A stretch of DNA of 20,197 nt from CADCTB01 sp038214685 (GTDB taxonomy: Bacteria; Actinomycetota; Acidimicrobiia; Acidimicrobiales; AC-14). The notes below the pieces were generated by a model that was given only the letters and a program-made list of their open reading frames with translations, was not told the DNA's origin and did not search any database. The translations under genes and the position numbers were made by a program. The stretch is from positions 1 through 20,197 of the forward strand of contig JBBQRO010000055.1 in NCBI GenBank assembly GCA_038214685.1, read 5' to 3'. Shown piece after piece: positions 18,973 through 20,197 of the stretch (positions are counted from its first letter, which is position 1; the number at the start of each line of letters is the position of its first letter).

Positions 18973-20197
18973 TTGCGAAAGCTCCATCTCGTCGGATTGA
19001 CGACCGATCGCGACGGCTTGATCTTCACCGCCCGCAGGGGCTCGAAATCCGGTGGCTTCATCGTGCCACTGGACGACAAGGTCCGTGCCGCCATCGCCGA
19101 GGCGAGCGGTGGCTTCGGCGACGGCCGGGATGACGACGTGGCGATCCTGGACGACGGCGGGGCGGTGCCCAAGAGGCTCCGCAGCGAGAGCGCCCTCACG
19201 CCCCGGGAAATGCAGGCCCGCCTACGGGCCGGCCGTTCCATCGACGAGGTCGCGTCCGAGGCCGGCGTGGATACGGAATGGGTCGCCCGCTTCGCCGTGC
19301 CCATCCTGGCCGAGCAGGCCCAGGTGGTGGAATTGGCTCGCAACCTGGTGTACGCCAAGCCTCGGCTGGGGGAGTCGAGCCAGGCCCTGGGGACGTCGGT
19401 GCTCCAGAACCTCTCCGATCGCAGCGTGTTCCTCCCCGACGACGTGGCCAATGCCGGATGGAGCGCGTTCCAACTTCACGACTCGGTGTGGATGGTCCGC
19501 TTCCGCTACCAGTCACGCGGACGCGACCAGGAGGCGCAGTGGGAGATCGACGTGCCCACCGGCCGCCTGCGGGCCCGCAACCGCCATGCTTCCGACCTGG
19601 GGTACGTGGGCCCCGACCGCTGGCGCTCGGCCGCGGAGCAAGACGAGATTGATTCCGATGGCGTCGCCCCCGCCCCTGTCGCCGCCCCGACCCCCCGCCC
19701 CGCCCGGGCCGCAGTGAAGGCCGCTCCTGCGGGCAAGGCGGCGGCGATCCGGGCGACAGCGCCCCGCCGGCGCCCGACCCCGACCCGCCCGGCTGCGGAC
19801 GTCAAGGCCACGACCCGGCGCCCGGCTGCGGGCGCGCCGCCGGCGGGGGCAAAGTCGCAGACGGCCCCGGCAAAGACCAGAACGGCCGCAGCATCGGTGA
19901 CGAAGCCGACGCGGCCGGCGGCCAAAGCAACGCGGCCGGCGGCGAAGGTGACCCGGCCGGCGGCCAAAGCAACGCAGCCGGCGGCGAAGGTGACCCGGCC
20001 GGCGGCCAAAGTCTCCACCCGCCCGCGAGTGGCCAAGGCGGCGGCCCGGGTTGCGCCGGCCAGCCGGACCGGTGGGCCAGCCAAGGCCGGAATGGCCAAG
20101 CGGCCCACCACCACCGCCCGCACGGCGGGGGCGAGCCGGTCGGTCAAGGCTGCGACCGCAGGAACCAAGAGCTCGCCTCGGACCGCCTCGGCCAAGT
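18973..20197 (+). CDS. sepH: Septation protein SepH (DUF3071), truncated by the window end
   Basis: 408 codons are visible and no stop is reached. The start is TTG 18973, giving (M)RKLHLVGLTTDRDGLIF, the conserved DUF3071 opening. A strand region FIVPLDDKVRAAIAEA follows, then a helix-turn-helix-like segment (about 73-108: LTPREMQARLRAGRSIDEVA, then AGVDTEWVARFAVPILAE), then the second conserved region with WMVRFRYQSRGRDQEAQWEID. SepH stimulates FtsZ assembly at the division site in Streptomyces and mycobacteria. From about residue 230 the protein becomes a basic Ala/Pro/Lys/Arg-rich low-complexity tail with 7-residue repeats, similar to histone-H1-like tails. The domain call is firm; the tail's role is not known. 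Confidence 0.92.
   Translation, partial: MRKLHLVGLTTDRDGLIFTARRGSKSGGFIVPLDDKVRAAIAEASGGFGDGRDDDVAILDDGGAVPKRLRSESALTPREMQARLRAGRSIDEVASEAGVDTEWVARFAVPILAEQAQVVELARNLVYAKPRLGESSQALGTSVLQNLSDRSVFLPDDVANAGWSAFQLHDSVWMVRFRYQSRGRDQEAQWEIDVPTGRLRARNRHASDLGYVGPDRWRSAAEQDEIDSDGVAPAPVAAPTPRPARAAVKAAPAGKAAAIRATAPRRRPTPTRPAADVKATTRRPAAGAPPAGAKSQTAPAKTRTAAASVTKPTRPAAKATRPAAKVTRPAAKATQPAAKVTRPAAKVSTRPRVAKAAARVAPASRTGGPAKAGMAKRPTTTARTAGASRSVKAATAGTKSSPRTASAK
19909..20013 (+). repeat. Five tandem 21-bp coding repeats in sepH
   Basis: Five successive 21-bp units (19909, 19930, 19951, 19972 and 19993 as starts) encode the heptads TRPAAKA, TRPAAKV, TRPAAKA, TQPAAKV and TRPAAKV. They keep frame and differ at only a few bases, suggesting recent expansion. 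This is a protein-coding repeat with no spacers, so not a CRISPR. Confidence 0.92.

Noticed and set aside
19909..20013. Short tandem repeats as a CRISPR array
   Set aside because: The 21-bp units are contiguous, in frame and lack spacers; they are coding heptads.

Overview
The window is 20.2 kb of high-GC DNA, mostly around 70% G+C by eye. The gene families point to an actinobacterium, most plausibly class Acidimicrobiia. The evidence is a SepH (DUF3071) septation protein, an actinobacterial ImuA-ImuB-DnaE2 mutasome with Gram-positive LexA boxes, GTG/TTG starts, frequent 4-bp GTGA/ATGA gene overlaps, and many -10 hexamers lying only 5-8 nt before start codons (leaderless mRNAs). The lineage is an inference; no rRNA is present.

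Layout. (1) 1-1961, plus strand: the last codons of an unidentified gene, then a DUF58 protein and a BatA-like VWA membrane protein joined by 4-bp and 3-bp overlaps. (2) 1997-4076, plus: an RpiB/LacAB-family isomerase overlapping RNase HII, then a hairpin-bearing leader before a small membrane protein, then an uncharacterised protein. (3) 3994-7222, minus: a three-gene, 4-bp-overlap operon encoding an AI-2E-family membrane protein, an archaeal-type ornithine cyclodeaminase (TIGR00300) and an arginine dihydrolase-like enzyme. The last two correspond to the two halves of cyanobacterial AgrE/ArgZ and predict arginine to ornithine to proline with ammonia release. (4) 7277-7591, plus: an Nfu N-terminal-domain protein. 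(5) 7668-9843 and 13077-16379, plus: the SOS mutagenesis genes imuA-imuB and dnaE2. Each transcription unit has a LexA box abutting a -10 element and a start codon at the expected transcription start. (6) 9928-13025: a block separating imuB from dnaE2, with a six-Asp-box lipoprotein and a convergent pair of exported proteins, part of which falls to about 48% G+C. (7) 16383-17234: a RsbW-like ATPase gene and a hemerythrin pseudogene. (8) 17235-18550, minus: an SDR oxidoreductase overlapping a GNAT acetyltransferase. (9) 18692-20197, plus: a five-cysteine mini-protein and sepH, which runs off the window with a basic Ala/Pro/Lys-rich tail.

How it works together. The DNA-damage module would make ImuA, ImuB and DnaE2 together when LexA is cleaved, despite the 3.2-kb separation. 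The minus-strand arginine operon is a self-contained nitrogen-release pathway with an attached transporter-like protein. I see no CRISPR array, tRNA, rRNA or intact mobile element. The least explained items are the 67-nt leader hairpin at 3168-3234, the low-GC block between imuB and dnaE2, and the AI-2E/arginine coupling.
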